Shown here one piece after another: positions 13,429 to 13,640 of a stretch of DNA of 13,640 nt. The notes under the pieces are model-generated. The model saw nothing but the letters and a program-made list of their open reading frames with translations. It did no database searches and was not told the DNA's origin. Every line of letters begins with the position of its first letter. Position 1 is the first letter of the stretch. A program made the translations under genes and the position numbers. The DNA comes from Gammaproteobacteria bacterium (GTDB lineage: Bacteria > Pseudomonadota > Gammaproteobacteria > S144-34), in contig WGBS01000303.1 of assembly GCA_015494165.1 (NCBI GenBank), positions 1 through 13,640 of the forward strand. Direction: 5' to 3'.

Positions 13429-13482
13429 GGACGCTCACGGAACGGCGGACGGCGGGGCGGAAGCACAAGCGGAGGTAGGGCG

Positions 13483-13640
13483 ATGACGACGAAGAGCATG
13501 AAGGTCATGATCGGGGCCAGGCCGGGGAGCCGCGCGCGCACGGCGGTCGGCGGGGCGCTTGCCGCCTCGTTCCTGGCCGCCCTCCTGGCGGCCGCTCCCG
13601 TCCAGCCCGCGCTGGCCGGATCGTCCGGCGCGGCCGGCTC
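13483..13640 (+). CDS. N-terminus of a secreted protein, cut by the window edge
   Basis: Only 52 codons are present. The ATG has a good GGAGG 8 nt upstream (13470-13474). The product begins MTTKSMKVMIGARPGSRART, a basic n-region, followed by a hydrophobic core (GGALAASFLAALLAAAP) and a likely signal peptidase I site after PALA. This is a Sec signal peptide. The mature start GSSGAAG is low complexity and gives no family. It follows the FimT-type gene by 54 nt in the same direction. A large adhesin or PilY1-like pilus protein would fit such a cluster, but nothing in the visible part proves it. Confidence 0.65.
   Translation, partial: MTTKSMKVMIGARPGSRARTAVGGALAASFLAALLAAAPVQPALAGSSGAAG

Overview
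The window is very GC-rich DNA (clearly above 70% by eye) from a gammaproteobacterium, probably an autotrophic sulfur oxidiser of the Chromatiales/Ectothiorhodospiraceae type. Three things point there. A dissimilatory sulfite reductase beta subunit of the oxidative (reverse Dsr) type lies at the left edge. A CbbY phosphatase that serves the Calvin cycle is present. The dksA-gluQ gene pair is typical of gammaproteobacteria. The placement is inferred from gene content; no database was searched.

Layout. Positions 3-638 (+) hold the C-terminal part of dsrB. From 663 to 7251 every gene is on the minus strand. Read in transcription order these are an Xre/MbcA/ParS-type antitoxin-like protein, a TauE/SafE (TSUP) anion transporter, a small three-helix membrane protein with a His/Glu-rich helical N-terminus, an HlyD-type periplasmic adaptor, a MacB-type ABC ATPase, two paralogous MacB/FtsX-type permeases, and an 84-residue Cys-containing protein. 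The six genes from TSUP to the second permease are spaced by at most 18 nt or overlap by 4 nt, so they look like one operon. The small last gene appears to have its own promoter, with a Fur-box-like operator over the -10 box and a predicted leaderless start.

Positions 7389-8663 (+) encode a UMF1/Atg22-like MFS transporter. It converges on a PilZ-domain gene, and a perfect hairpin holds both stop codons. Next on the minus strand come gluQ and dksA. This DksA has a lysine/alanine-rich, histone-H1-like N-terminal tail of about 90 residues. A divergent region carries a good sigma-70 promoter for dksA. On the plus strand, cbbY and a class I aminotransferase overlap by 4 nt.

The right end (12818-13640, +) has a near-perfect sigma-54 promoter in front of a FimT/GspH-type prepilin gene. 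It is followed by the start of a secreted-protein gene cut off by the window edge, probably a type IV pilus minor-pilin cluster.

Most genes are ordinary for such an organism. The parts most worth a second look are the Fur-box/leaderless small gene, the coupling of a TSUP transporter and His-helix protein to a two-permease tripartite exporter, the end of the dsr cluster at dsrB, the DksA tail, and the sigma-54 pilin promoter with an upstream array of TGAC/GTCA half-sites. No RNA gene, insertion sequence, CRISPR array or phage gene was seen.
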